DNA of 64,000 nucleotides from Cydia pomonella (GCF_033807575.1 NC_084704.1:36619968-36683967), one strand, 5' to 3'; counted from the stretch's first letter, positions 42,801-57,800 are shown. Translations and numbers: made by a program. The notes: generated by a model from the letters alone, not told the origin.

Positions 42801-45800
42801 TCTGGGTTTATTTTTAGTAGTAGGTGGGTCCATACAGAGCGAGCGACATCCTGCTCGCTTCCAGATCTAGAGCAGAGCCCAACTGGGGAAGTACCTCCAC
42901 TTTACAGAAAACCGCAGCCAAATAACACTAGACCCTACTCATAGTGTTGTGTTCTTGCCGGTGAGTAAGGTTGCCAGAGCTCAACGAGGGGGGTCGGGTT
43001 TAGGGTCGGCAACGCGCATGTAACTCCTCTGGAGTTGCAGGCGTACATAGGCTACGGAGACTGCTTACCATCAGGCGGGCCGTATTCATATTAATATTAA
43101 GAAAATACAATGGAGCCAATGTTATAGTTTCATTCGTTTTGCTTTTTTATTTTGAATTTATAATGAAAAAAAAAAATGCCTGGGTAAGTTGTACTGTACT
43201 GATATCGGGGGGACTACCGCGAAAACCGAAATTCGCTAATTGCGGGGATCTTTCTCTTTTACTCTCACTAAGACGTAATTAGAGTGACAGAGAAAAATGC
43301 CCGCAATTGACGAACTTTGATTTTCGCGGTTATAGCGCAGACCCCTTTTCCTCAAAATAATGTAAGTAGTACCATCAACAAATTATTTCATAAATAGGCG
43401 GGTCCACACAGAGCGAGCAGCGTCGCGAGGCAATTATCTCGCGCGGCAAATGGCTCATGTAGACGTGCCTCGTGGCAGCGCGCGCGTTACCTTCAGCAGA
43501 GCGCGCTGCCACGGCCGAGGCACGTCTACATTGGCCGTTTGCCGCGCGAGATAATTGCCTCGCGACGCTGCTCGCTCTGTGTGGACCCGCCTATTTATGA
43601 AATAATTTGTTGATGGTACTACTTACATTATTTTGAGGAAAAGGGGTCTGCGCTATAACCGCGAAAATCAAAGTTCGTCAATTGCGGGCATTTTTCTCTG
43701 TCACTCTAATTACGTCTTAGTGAGAGTAAAAGAGAAAGATCCCCGCAATTAGCGAATTTCGGTTTTCGCGGTAGTCCCCCCGATATCAGTACAGTACAAC
43801 TTACCCAGGCATTTTTTTTTTCATTATAAATTCAAAATAAAAAAGCAAAACGAATGAAACTATAACATTGGCTCCATTGTATTTTCTTAATATTAATATG
43901 AACGATTGAATATCGTCAGATGTCGAGCAAAACTCACTAATTACTAAAGAATAATTCATTGTGGCTATGAACTTGTGGTGGTAATTACTGAGATTTGCTC
44001 GTCACCTTACGATATGTATCTATTTATTCCTATTTCTCCAGACAGGTTTTGTAAAGGCATTCTCCAGTTCACCGATTTCTTTCACTTTCGGATACCACCA
44101 AGTGGAGAAGGTGATGCGAGCTGTTTTTGTGACGGAATTATTTTTATGGCCCAGGTATGTACATATAAAGTGAAGATCTATAGAAATTGTAAATAATGTA
44201 AACAAACCACTTTTTTTTTGAATAGAATAGTTTATTGCATATCACATTACAAGCATGGATGGAATGGAACATATAGGTATACATGTGACACCCTGTAAGG
44301 GCACAGCAATATAAGAGGGCTACAAGTAGGTGATTAAATTACAATTATTTCGCACATTTCATTCGCTACCTTAATGACGACCCGTTCTTGGTGAATTTAT
44401 TTATACAATTGAAATTTAAAAACTTTAGTAATTTTAAATGAATTATTAATTGTCACATGTTTTTCCTATGTATATAAAGTAAGACAAACTGACAATCACA
44501 ATATAAATTCCTAAGAATTTACCACGCGTAGTTTTAAGTGAAATTGTATATTGTGAGATAAATAAATCATATCATATCATATCATTAAATTAATATTACA
44601 CATACATTCACGCATGATAACTTGATTGTATTATTACATTATTTCCTTACATAAACAAAGCACAGTAATATTTTCATTTACCGACTCTATCAAAATATTC
44701 TTTAAGATTATAAAAACATCCATTAATTAAAAACAGCTTCAGGTGTTTTTTTAAATTGACCTACAATGTCTAGATCTTTGATAGAGTTTGGGAGGTGGTT
44801 TTAGATTTTCATAGTCATATAATGTGGGCTACTTGTGACAAGTTTTAATTTCGAGAAAGGCACTTTTAGTTGTTTTAGGTTACGATTATTTCTTTTGATT
44901 TGAGTTGTATCTTTGAATGAATATAAGTTTAAATGTTTCCTAACGAATTTACATGATTCGAATATGTACATACATGTACATACTTTACCTTCATTACTTT
45001 GTAACCAGACAACCATGATCTTATCAACAGATAGAAATAGAAATAGAAATTAATTATTTGTTGTGTATAATTAAAATATTGTGTACTTCAATATTTTAAT
45101 TATATACATTTTACTTTAAAAAAATTGAGGTATGGGCATTGTGAATGTCATCTCGCTTTGTGTGGTAGGGCACAGTACAGCGGATGTCATTCCAGATCTA
45201 GAGCAGAGCCCGACGGAGGAAGTACCTCCACCTTACAGAAAACCGCAGCCAAATAACACTAGACCCTACTCATAGTGATGTGTTCCTGCCGGTGAGTAAG
45301 GTTGCCAGATCTCAACGAGGGGTGCGGAGTGTTAGCGTAGGCAACGCGTAAGTAACTCCTCTGGAGTTGCAGTCGTACATAGGCTACGGAGACTGCTTAC
45401 TATCAGGCGGGCCGTATGCTTGTTTGCCACCGACGTAGTATTAAAAAAAGTTATTAGACGTGCGTTTTCCTCGCCTGAGCGCGCCGCCTTGACAGAGGCA
45501 TGTCTACACGGGCCGGTTTGTGCGTGAGGAAATTGCCTCGTATGCTCGCTTTGTGTGGACTCGCCTAATCAGCTAAATCCTAAACGAATACAATAGGTAT
45601 ACCTACTGTAATCAATAAAGTGCTTAATAAAATAGAATTTCTCAACCTTGCTATGAAATGTGGTCAGCACCTGCGCTACAAGGACGTGCTCAAACGGCAT
45701 CTGAGCGCTTGCGCCATCGACCCTGAGCGTTGGGAGGAGCTTGCTGGAAGGAGGTCTTCTTGGCGTTCTGCCATCCATAACGGTGTCAAAACATTCGAAG

Positions 45801-48800
45801 ATAACCGCCTCACTAGCCTAGACATAAAAAAAAAAAAAACGCCAGTTACGGAAAGAGAGACCTAAGCCCTCCTACGTGTACACGTTCAACGCAGCTGGCC
45901 AACTTTATTGTCACGCGTGCAATAGAGTATTTAAGAGCAAGTTCGGCCTGGCCAGCCACATTAGGGCTCATGCTAGACAACGTCCATATTGTGTTTATTT
46001 GGGGTCGCCGTCATCGAAAACGATGAGGAGGACTATATTAATGAAATGTTGACATGACTTCAAATCAGGTCCGGAAATACTACGTATCAGGTGCGATAAG
46101 TGAAGATGATATGTAAAGAAATTTCATACAGCCCACACCTAGGCCTGTAAAGCAATCTTATTTTGGTTTTAAAAAGTCAAATTGTCACACAACGTCTTGG
46201 CATTCAACCAGCAAATAGTTGTAGATTCGTAATTCGTTTTTAGCTTTTGTAAACCTACGAATAAAACAAATTGACTATTATTTGAGAAAACACTATACAA
46301 ATCTCGGCGAGAAACGGGGTTGCCGGCCGCGTATCCCTATATCTGCTTGGCCTGCAACCCTTCGTTTCCCGGCCTTTTTTTATGGTAGAGGAGGCAAACG
46401 AGCAGACGGATCACCTGATGGTAAGCGATTACCGCCGCCCATGGACACCTGCAACACCAGAGGGGTTGTAAGTGCGTTGCCGGCCTTTAAGATGGGAGTA
46501 CGCTCTTTTCTTGAAGGTTTGAAGGTCGTATCGGTCCGGAAATACCGCAGGCGACAGTTCATTCCACAGTTTAGCAGTGCGAGGCAGAAAGTTCCTGGAA
46601 AAACGCACAGTTGAGGACTGCCAAACATCTAAGTGGTGAGGATGGAAATGTTGTCGCGTAGGGCGATGGCGAAAAGAAGCGGCAGCGGCCTCTATAGTAA
46701 TGTACTGTTGTTCCAGATTTCACGGAACGATCATAAAATGCCTTAAGAGAAGACAAGCAGAGGTGGTGGAGTTGCACGTACCGCTGTCGTCCAACGTGAA
46801 TCACATACAGATGTGCTTGCTCGACATCATGAATTACACCGTAAAGCAACTTAAGAGTGTTAATCGGACTCTAGACATGCAGGTAAGGGTGAGTTTAAGG
46901 CAATAGTACGTTGTGCAACGATGGGGTAAGTGAAATATTGTACGAGAACATATATTCTCAACAGCCGCAGGCTGGAGTGAATTAAAGACTCGAGTAACAA
47001 TATTCGTACCCCCGGAGTTACACAGTTTTTCATCACACTAAAGAAAAAACTAAATTTTAAGTGAAATAATTCTTAAATACAGTGACATTTCAAACATTCG
47101 TTCGCCTTATTGTCATTCTTTGATAGTTTAGGCATCAAAGGCACAGACCTATCGGACGTTTAGCCACAATTGAAAATTGTGTAAAAATATTTCAAGCAGC
47201 TATTAAATTAATGCATGATTTCTATAGTAATCTAAATTGTATTTTTTTTTTCTTATTTAATGCATGTTAATTATGATGTAATGTTTTGAAAATATTTGTC
47301 CCGCCGAGTTTCTTGCCGGTCCATATTGAGATACCGTCCTCCAATTGAGGTGGGATTTAAATCTTCTCGGGTCAGAGGTGTAGGGTTAGAGCCGGCGTAG
47401 CTTTATTTGACGTTCATAAGCGCATTTTAATATGCCTACTTGATTTTTTTTTATACATGGAGAACCAACAGCAATAACTATGCTAATAACAACATAAATA
47501 GTGACACAGAGCCAATTATAGGATCGCACATATAGCAACATCTTAATATTTAACGTTAAGTTAAATAACATTTTACATAGGCACATGCAATAATATGTTA
47601 ACAACGTTATGTATAGGGATGTTCACTGTACCATTTCTATTTTATAAATTGTATAGTAAATTAATACCTAACAATCTATTTTATACATATTGAGTAGCAA
47701 ACAGCAACTGCAGTTAGTATGATCAATGAAATATCTTATATTAAGTATACTGGACTTAAAAAATTAGAACTTGGGTATTATCTAGAAACTATACCCTCTT
47801 CGGGCACTACTACTTTATCTTAGAACCTTCACTGACGCTCGGTCAATAATTGCCAACATTATTATTTTTTCCTTTTATTGTATCTTTACCTGTCCCTTAT
47901 GTACAATAAAGTGTTTACATACATACATACATAATTCCAGGAAATCACAACTGAGAACTGCATTTCAAAGAAGTTCCACAAAATTCTGCAGTCGCAGCTG
48001 GACTGCGTGTGGCACCAGCTCAGTACGAGGGTCAAGGAGTATGTTCAGGACCTCAAGGTGCTACGGAGCATGATCATGTAAGTTATATAATGAACCTAGG
48101 TACAAACGCATTGTTACAAGCTTTTATTTACTTTCACCTGACCGTTGTCTGTTTGTAATCCTAATCAAATCTTGCAAGTTAAATTTGACCCACTTCCCGG
48201 TTTCCGATGAAGCTGAAAATTTGCATACATATGAAAGTCGGGTGACAATGCAATATTATGGTACCATCGAGATGATCTGATGATGGAGACAGGAGGTGGC
48301 CATAGGAACTCTGTGATAAAACAACGTAACCTAATTGTGTTTGGGGTTTTTAGAATTGTCTCGATGAGTATTAGTTACTTGTGGAAAGAAAAGTACAGTT
48401 AGCGATAAAAGCTTGTACCAAAAATGAAATTTTTGCCAAAAACTTATTTTTCGTGTACATTTTATTTTGAGCTTTGAATTGACAATTTTACAATATGTAT
48501 TTTTCAAACTCGATTAGTACGCTGAGAGGTGTCACACCACAGCTCCTTCGTTTGATTTTTTCGAATTTATTTTTCTCTCCTAATTCTTATAATAATCAGA
48601 ATACCGAAAAAACTCTAAAACTCTTTGACGACCGGTTTGGCCTAGTGGGTAGTGACCCTGCCTACGAAGTTGATGGTCCCGGGTTCAAATCCTGGTAAGG
48701 GCATTTATTTGTGTGATGAGCATGGATATTTGTTCCTGAGTCATGGGTGTTTTCTATGTATTTAAGTATTTATAAATATTTATATGTATATTATATATAT

Positions 48801-51800
48801 CGTTGTCTAAGTACCCTCAACACAAGCCTTATTGAGCTTACTATGGGACTTAGTCAATGTGTGTAATATGTCCTACAATATTTATATGAAGTATATATAT
48901 ATTATATTTATATATTTAATACTAACGTAGCGGCATAGCTATTGTTTATATAAATCAAATTATGTAAACATATTTTATATTATGTCAATATCCAGAGAGG
49001 AAAATGGGGACTACGTTTGTGTGGAGAAGCGGCCGTCCCCTTTTCTCTCAATATACAGATGTTATAACCATTTTAAACGAAGTACGCTATATTATGGTAA
49101 TTCAAATGTAAAAACAGAAAAAATAAAGTAGCGTTATTCCTGTGGTTTATTTTTTGTGTTCTTTCGGGACCGAAAATGCACATTCTATCATTTATTTATT
49201 TCAGCAACCTGATCCACGACGACTCTGTTTCATTTTACGCCCTAGTGAGCAAATACAGGACTCCGGAATACGCCAAAGTGAACTCGGGGTGGATTCTCTT
49301 GGACTCGGCCGAACAGCTCTTCAGGCTCGCCAAGTCGAGGGTTTATAACCACAAAAATGGTAAGATCAATCATAAATTGTATAATTCAGCCTATCCACCG
49401 TGTTTTTTTTTCGTTAATTTCAAGGGTGCATTCTTGAGATTAAATTAAGTAACTTTCTCAAAGACACCGGTATTCTAATTAACTCCATTTCGGAGATAAT
49501 CAATAATTTATTTTTATCTTATAAGACCCTCACGAGCGTATACACTTGACTTAGGGCATGTTTACATATTGATTAGTGTTTAGTACCAGTGTGTACATTT
49601 GCTACTAAACTAAATACTATCTCGGACGATTGATGTTCGAAATGACATTGATATGTCATAGTTTTTAATTGTTTTGTTGAATTTAATGTAATGTCCGTGT
49701 TACAACAACGCTATATGCAACATTTAATTACTTTTTATATTAAAAAAAATATTTTTTTAAATTAACTATGCCATTTAGTTTTCTTAAACGTACTTACCCA
49801 TACCCCGGAGTTAACGGAATCCAATAGAAACACGGTGTATACGTCCAACTGCTGGGCACAGGCCTCTCACGAGCGAGTGTTTGGCTATAGTCCCCACGCT
49901 GCGAGTTGGGGATTACACTCCTCCTTGTGCGTCGTATTCCTCAACATTGAGCGTGATCTTGTACCACTTTCTCTTATGGTCTGTCTCCATCTGTTTCTTT
50001 CTCTGGCGGTGTGGACAGCCATGTGAACTGTGGAGACAAGAGCGGTGCGGATCTGCTCAGATCAACGTATTACACAATTTACACGTACAGGCACGTCTAC
50101 ACTGGCCGGTTTATGCGTGAGGAAATGACCTCGCGCGTATGTACAATACAATTTTGAACAGCTGACTGAGGGACGCCATCTTGCCGAGCAAATTGGCTCG
50201 GCTGAGGCAAAAGTTACACGAGCACGCGGCCGCGCGTTTGCCGCGTGAGGAAATTTCCTCGCGAGACTGCTCGCTTTGTGTGGACCGGCCTATTTAAGTA
50301 CTTGAGCTCCCAAAATATCAGCAATTCAATTTCCCATTCTCATTCCAGAATTCGATCCGGAACATCTACCAAAATGGAAAGTCCTTAGCGATTTATTACT
50401 GGAAGAAATCCCCGAAGAAGTCAAAAAGAAAAACAAAGGAAGTCTAAACAGTACAAAAATACTAATACTCTGCCAAGACAGTAGAACTTGCAGCCAACTG
50501 AACAACTTTCTGACCATGGGCGCAAACAAATACCTTTTCTACACCGCATTTAGGAGAGATTTAAATATAACTGCTTTAGCTTCTAAATACAAAGATATAA
50601 ATACGATAGCTAGTGATTTAAAAAAGGACCCGGAAAAGGAAGATACCAGTGATGTTAATAAGCTTGAAGAGGAAGAGATAGAAGATTGCGATAGAACGAA
50701 TTATGTGCTGACTTTGACGCAGCTGGCGACGCAGGGGGACAAGAAAACGTCCATGGATGAGAGCATGTTCGAACCTATATCACAGGTACAGGCAAGGACA
50801 TTAATTGTTGACCCATTTACGGTTCAAGCTACTTTGGTTGTCAATACTAACCAGCTGAAGCTAAAGAGCTTAGTGAGAATTAGATAGATTCCTTTTATTA
50901 TATTAATGAAAAAAAGCTAATAAGAAAGACAAATGCTAAATCAAAGGTTACTTTAAACTAAAAAAATCTTATCGTTGGTAAAAATTAGCTGCCAGTATTT
51001 TATTTTGCTTACAATAATGTTGGTTTAAGTAGCTAATGTTCACAGTATGAAATAGTTTTTGGTGCATTTTGATATATACAATGTACCTACTATAACTAAC
51101 CTAACCTAACTATTGTCTAAATACGGCAGGTCACTTGAAAAGATGATACGGCATTTCAAATCAAGGTCACACGCTAGTGAAGGTTCATAGACATTGTGAT
51201 CAATTCCTTCATGACTAAAAAACCTATTTAAAAGGGAAAAATAGCTTTGCAATCCTAACGAAATAACGGTATTTTTTCTATGAAATTCCATTTCGGGAGA
51301 AAACGTTTTCCACTAAATAAATCGTAACAAATCACTCACTCACTTAGGCCCAGCAATTAAAGTCCGGGACTATATGATTCATGTCGAATGCTGCACGCAC
51401 TGGTTAATAAGTTTTTGGCAAAAAATCATCTTTGATACAAGCTTTTATCGCTGACTGTACTTTTCTTTCCACAGGCAAATAATACTCATCGTGTCAATTC
51501 TGACACCAAACATGTAGTTTCGTTGCTTTAGCACAGAGTTCCCATGGCCACCTCCTGTCTCCATCATCATCTGATGCTGATCTCAGCCCCATGTCATCAT
51601 AGTATTGTTTTGCAATCCGTATGAAAAATTTCAACTCGATCGAAAATGTGTGTCGGATATAGCTTCCAAGACTGACCCACACTAACAGGGCAAGTCAAAT
51701 AAAAGCTTATAATAGTACATTACTATAGAGGCCGGGAAACGTAGGGTTGCAGGCCAAGTAGATATAGACGGCTGAGCGTAGCGAAGCGATAGAGATACGC

Positions 51801-54800
51801 GGCCTGCAACCCCGTTTCTTGCCGAGATTTGTATAGTGCTTTTCTCAATCTTGCAATTAAAACAAAAAATGTAGTCAATTTGTTTTGTGGCGAACTACTC
51901 GCGTGCGCGTGCGTGCCTTACGCGCGTAAGCCTGCGCGATGCGCCACCGCCGTTGCTTAGCAACAAATATGCACAACAAATGACCGCACCAAGCTGACTG
52001 AAAAAAAAAATTTATTGATGGTTGAATGCCAAGACGTTGTGTCACAATTTGACGTTAAAAAACAAAAGAAGGTTGCTTTACAGGCCTAGGTGTGTAAGGC
52101 TGTATGAAATTCCTTTACATATCATCTTCACTCATCGCACCTGATATGTAGTATTTCCGGTCCTAATTTGACGTAAGTCATGTCATCATTTTATAGCAAG
52201 TTTGAGAAATAGTTATTTACAGTACATATTGCTACTTTACCGCACTAGTGCGAAAATTAGCATATTACGTTAATAATAATAAATAAATATTATAGGACAT
52301 TATTACACAAATTGACTAAGTCCCACAGTAAGCTCAATAAGGCTTGTGTTGAGGGTACTTAGACAACGATATATATAATATATAAATATTTATAAATACT
52401 TAAATACATAGAAAACACCCATGACTCAGGAACAAAATTAAATATCGATGCTCATCACACGAATAAATTACCAGGATTTGAACCCGGAACCATCGGCTTC
52501 GTAGGCAGGGTCCCTACCCACTAGGCCAGACTGGTCGTCATAACGTTATTATGTCGAACATTTAAAGGCCCATGTGTACTGTAAAACCTAGTACGATACA
52601 TGTGCGAATAGGTAATTCGCAACTCGTGTCGATTTAAAACACTCCCTTCGATCATGTTTTAATTTATCGCCACTCGTTTCAAATTTCCTATTTTTCGCAC
52701 TTGTATCGTAATGTACTATTACCACATGTATCGTACAACGTTTTACAGTACATATGACCCTTTAAATTTTCGACATAGTTACATAATGAACCAATTTATG
52801 CACTAGTGCGGAAAAGTAGCAACATTGTATTGTAAAATGGTGTAAAAATAAGAATTCGTAATTTTAAATTGTGCTTTCCGTTTGGTGTCTTTACAAACGT
52901 GTTGTGTGTAGCATCTCTCTACATTACAATAGGTACTTATTGCATATAATTTCGGCAAAAGAGAGGAAAAAATAAACTTTTGATGTTGCGTTTCTGTTAA
53001 ACAAAAAACATTTCTGCGCGTTGAAAGCTAGCTTATAATTTTGTGTATATATCTGTAGTGAAATCAGTCAGTTTTTTTCACTTCTAGATAAACTTAGAAA
53101 GCAGACTTCAATAATTACTTATCGGTACATTTCGTCATAAATATATAAATAAATATTATAGAACATTTTTACACAGATTGACTGAGCCGCACAGTAAGCG
53201 TAATAAGATTTTTGTTTTGGGTACTCAGACAACGATATATATATAATATATAAATACTAAAAACATAGAAAACACCCATGACTCAGGAACAAATATTAGT
53301 GCTCATCACACAAATAAATGTCCCTTACCGGCATTCAAACCCAGGACCACGTGCGTCGTGTCTGAACACGATCTACATTCTGCACATAAGCAGTCTCCTG
53401 ATTCCTTATCCTTAAAATGCGTGGATCTCGTGCCTAAATCTCTTTTCTAAAGCCAAAAATATCTGTTCCATGTACTCCTCAAACTCTTCTGATGAAGAAT
53501 GAAGAACTCCAGAATAGTACTATCTTCTTTTTATTAACTTAAGATACAGTAACGTTTATTACGTTTAGGTATTCTGATTAATTGATTATCTATATTAGAA
53601 TATGTGTAGCCGCTTCGGCTGTATGGTGAATGAGGGGGGAGCCGTGACGTACGTGTGTGACGTCATGCGTCATCGACGACCTGTTTGGTCTAGTGGGTAG
53701 TGACCCTGCCCACGAAGCTGTTGGTCCCGGGTTCAAATCCTGGTAAGGGCATTTATTCGTGTGATGAGCATGGATGTTTGTTCCTGAGTCATGGGTGTTT
53801 TCTATGTATTTAAGTATTTATAAATATTTATATATTATATATATCGTTGTCTAAGTACCCTCAACACAAGCCTTATTGAGCTTACTGTGGGACTTAGTCA
53901 ATTTGTGTACTAGTGTCCTATAATATTTATTTATTTATAATATTTATTACGTTTAGGTATTCTGATTAATTGATTATCTATATTAGATTACGTGTAGCCG
54001 CTTCGGCTGTATGGTGAATGAGGGGGGAGCCGTGACGTATCTGTGTGACGTCATGTGTCGTCAACCGGTCTTCTTTTTTTTTTCAGATAGACAACTTAGA
54101 TATAACGCAACTGGAGACCGAGAAGCCGATCATCTGCATCCGAACGTTCAAAGAGAACGGCAACCAGTTCTCCCTGGAGGTCACCTTGGAGGCGCTCCGG
54201 CCGCAGTACGTGGTGCTGTTCCACTGCGACGTGGCCGCGGTGCGACAGATTGAACTCTTCGAGGCAAGGAAGGTATTCATTGGCTACTTGACAGTTTTTA
54301 GGGTTCCGTAGTCAACTAGGAACCCTTATAGTTTCGCCATGTCCGTCTGTCTGTCTGTCCGAGGCTTTGCTCCGTGGTCGTTAGTGCTAGAAAGCTGAAA
54401 TTTGGCATGGATGTATACATCAATAAAGTCGACAAAGTCGTAGAATAAAATATAAAAAATTAATTTTTTTTAGGGTACCTCCCCTACACGTAAAGTGGAG
54501 GTGAAAAAATGTTTTTTACTTCAACCCTACAGTTTGGGATATCGTTGGAAAGGTCTTTCAAAACTAATAGGGGTCTTCAACAAACATTTTGTGTTATATA
54601 TAGATGATATATAATAGATTTTTCAAAAAACGTAAGAAATCGAATGATACATTTTTTTAAATTCTATTTTTGAAAGACAAATTTTTTTTTTTTTTGAGAC
54701 GAGTGGAGCCTTGTATTTTTTTATAATCTGGATGGCTCATTTTCTATCCATTTAACTAAATTTTGTTATAATATTCAACGTGTATCAAATACGCAATTCA

Positions 54801-57800
54801 CCTGTTTGTTATCCCTGGAATTGTGTTCAATTCTTGTTTTTTTTTTTATGTTTTGGATGACTTTAAGCCAACTGGGGAAACCTATGCTGGCGCCATCTAT
54901 GCAAACGTTTGACAGTTGCCAACACCATTTAGTGATCAACGTGATTTATAGTCAACTTAATTTTTTTATTAGAGCTTTTTTACTAATATGCTGAGTCTCC
55001 TATTGTTATTCACATTTCATTGCAATATTCATCATATATTTGTGAAATGACTAGTAAAATATGCAATACGCAAACTAACCTACCCACTAACTTTATACAC
55101 GTTCATACAAAAACACACAACGGTGATATGTATATTATTGGCCGGTACTGTATATTTTGGATTATTTCCACTAGTTTCCACCAAGTTTTCAGTGGTAACA
55201 ACTCAATCCCAGTAAACGCCAATACACGGTGCTCACGAGGAATCCGAAAGAATTTGACAGTGTATTACTGATCAGGATACTAAAATGTCATATAAACTTT
55301 TCTGGATTTCGCCTATAGTCTGTATCTTTAGGTATTTAAAAAAAGGTAAACAAAATCTACCCTCAAATGGCTCCTTAAGGCAGCTGAGGATAGATGAAAA
55401 CATTACATGATCAAATAAAGTAGGTTTAAAGTCAAGTCGTTCAGTGACAGATCCAGGCGGTTTTGTATTTGGTTGGTTAACCAATAAATATTAAAACTAC
55501 CCGAAAATGTACAAATTGTTTCTTTACCTTTTTTTTAAATACCTAAAGATACAGACTATAGTTTCTCTGAAACTAATATAGAAAATAATAGCAATGTAAA
55601 AAAAAAACATCTTATCGTAACTTAGTGCAAAACGCCTTTTTGATCGCGATGATGCCATTATGGGGCGTAGTCTAAATATCCTTATTGATAGATGTCAAAA
55701 AGTGACAAGTAACCTTTGCAAGAACTAGTTTTTACAAAAAAAATCGTAAAAAAATATTTTCAGTGCCATAACAATAACTTTTTATGTTCAAATACGTTCA
55801 AAATTTGAAAAAAAAAAAATTTTTTTTTGGCGAAATTTACTGAAACTCAACATTTTTTCCTTTTTTCGGCCTCAGAAGTACGTGGTTAAAATCTTTCGGG
55901 TTCTTCGTGAGCACCGTGTATAAATATGATTATTTATGGGCATTAGTCTGAAATAATTTTTTTTGAATTGAATAAAGAAGTTAGCTGTAATGACATATAA
56001 TCATGAATTCATTCAAGGCTGAAGGCGAACCTCGGTGTAAGGTGTATTTCGTGATCCACGATAAAACTGTGGAGGAGCAGGCGTACCTCACGTCTCTGAA
56101 GAGAGAGAAACAGGCCTTCGAGCTCCTCATCCAAGCTAAAAGTGTAAGTTGGACCAAAGAGAATTTGAAATAAAGGTGTATTGTCAAAGTAAACTTTGTA
56201 GCCACAGTAAATTTACCGCCATCTTTCGACACCCGATTAAAACTTTTAGAGCGTGATTTGACTTTGATCCTTATTCTTTCACTGATATGTGTTAAATTTG
56301 TTAAATATCAAAAAGTGGCATAGGCCAAAGGTATGGTGCCATCGCTCGAAAAGATGCCGCCATACCTCTGGCCTATGCTCGAGTAGATGGCGCCACTTTT
56401 TGATATTTAACAAATTTAACATATCAATGCCACTAACGTAACGTACGTATATTTTAATTTCTAATAAACTTAAGAGGCTGTCAACACCCAATGTCCTTGA
56501 AATTGATGTTACTTAAACAGTTTTTTAAGAAAGACTATTTGTTATAGTCAAGTAAGAAAAATATATGTTCATATTAATTATATTTCAAAGACCGTGGTTG
56601 TACCTGATACATGATTGAACGAAATCGGCTCGATAGAAAATAATTGCAAAGATTGGTCTTAAAATCACAATTAAACGGTTTTATGTCTTTATTGTTTTGA
56701 CTTATGGGTCTGCAATTAAAATCACAATTTCAAAACATTTATATCTAAACCGCTATTGAGTAAAATATTACACTAATAATCCACTTTTTTTTATTTAAAT
56801 ATTTTTCTTATTATTCCCTTGCCCAGGCCCAGTAACATGCGACAGTGCTATCTCATTTACTCCGATACAAATAGACAGTGTGCGCGCTTTAGGTATTGAC
56901 AGTCTCTTAACTATACTGTTTATTAACAATTTTATGTGCTTGTTAGGTTATGGTGGTGCCATCATATCAAGACGGGAAGACAGACGAATACTTCACCATG
57001 AATATCGAAGAAGATGAGGATACAGTTGATACGAGAAAAGCTGGTAATTTTAATTGCATTTCTACTTTCATTTTTTAATAAGATTATGGTAATAAAAAAA
57101 ATTGCGGTAAGTTTTTTTATCACGCTGAGATATGTAATATTCAACTAATAACGTAATAAAGGTGTATAAATTATTTCATTTTTTTAAAGTACGTTTTAGA
57201 CCTATGTTCGTAATTTTTCGGGCGAAAGTCAAAAAATCTGGATTCGAATCGATAAAGTCATTAGAGAATATTGTGTATGATGTTTAAAAACTTTGCTCTC
57301 TGAACTTATGGCACCTTAAGGTTACTAAATTACTTGTCAAATATAAATGTGGCAGAGAAAAATATGACCCGCCTGATACCGGCCTCCAGAGGGCTCACAT
57401 GCACGACGCAGCCCTTTAACCTATTCGACGCCAACGACGGATATAACCGAACGGCAAGTCCAACGTCAGTGACGGATTAACCATGGAGCAACATAGACCT
57501 ACGTACATATGCTTAAAGTTCAATTTCAGTTTTGACAATTCGGTGACATGGCGTCCGAGTGACAGGTTTTGTGTTTGACACGGCGTCGAAACGGTTAACC
57601 TTTCGCTTTCGACCGCCAAGTCGTCAAATGACGCGACTATAGGGAGCGTGCACAAACGGGCAGCACAGGAGACGTCAGATTTTTGGCGCGAGGTGTAAAT
57701 GTGAAGTTTAACCTTCCAATGTAGCCTCCAAGATGGCAGAACCAATAAAATGTACGAGAACGGTAGATGGATGCTTTGGAGTGAAGTGTTAATGTATATG

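Larger units (their letters stand above)
41289..44041 (+). other. ERCC4 intron 3, packed with mobile elements
   Basis: Holds, in order, a reversed GGTTCCGTA element, a palindromic MITE, a GC-rich foldback, a LINE tail and the 818-bp palindrome, each listed separately. No gene inside. Confidence 0.8.
44155..46716 (+). other. ERCC4 intron 4, four retroelement fragments
   Basis: Includes 44217-44584, 45128-45445, 45620-45978 and 46378-46690, listed separately, and a GC-rich module at 45470-45565 that resembles part of 50090-50295. Confidence 0.7.
46883..47940 (+). other. ERCC4 intron 5 with repeat fragments
   Basis: 46958-47225 is the uninterrupted form of the repeat at 4255. 47286-47450 is an inverted relative of 60395-60660. 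A CAATAAAGTGTTTACATACATACATACAT-like LINE tail precedes the exon 6 acceptor. Confidence 0.7.
50786..54086 (+). other. ERCC4 intron 8, repeat-rich
   Basis: Holds 51228-51330 (relative of 15640), 51400-51715 (relative of 14580), 51725-52168, a MITE with a nested SINE, a degraded SINE, and a direct duplication around a further SINE. No gene inside. 51085-51110 is rich in CTAACCTAACCTAAC, only three units, not a telomere array. Confidence 0.7.

Noticed and set aside
51085..51115. Telomeric-type repeat CTAACCTAACCTAAC
   Set aside because: Insect telomere units are TTAGG/CCTAA, but only about three imperfect units occur here, within an intron.
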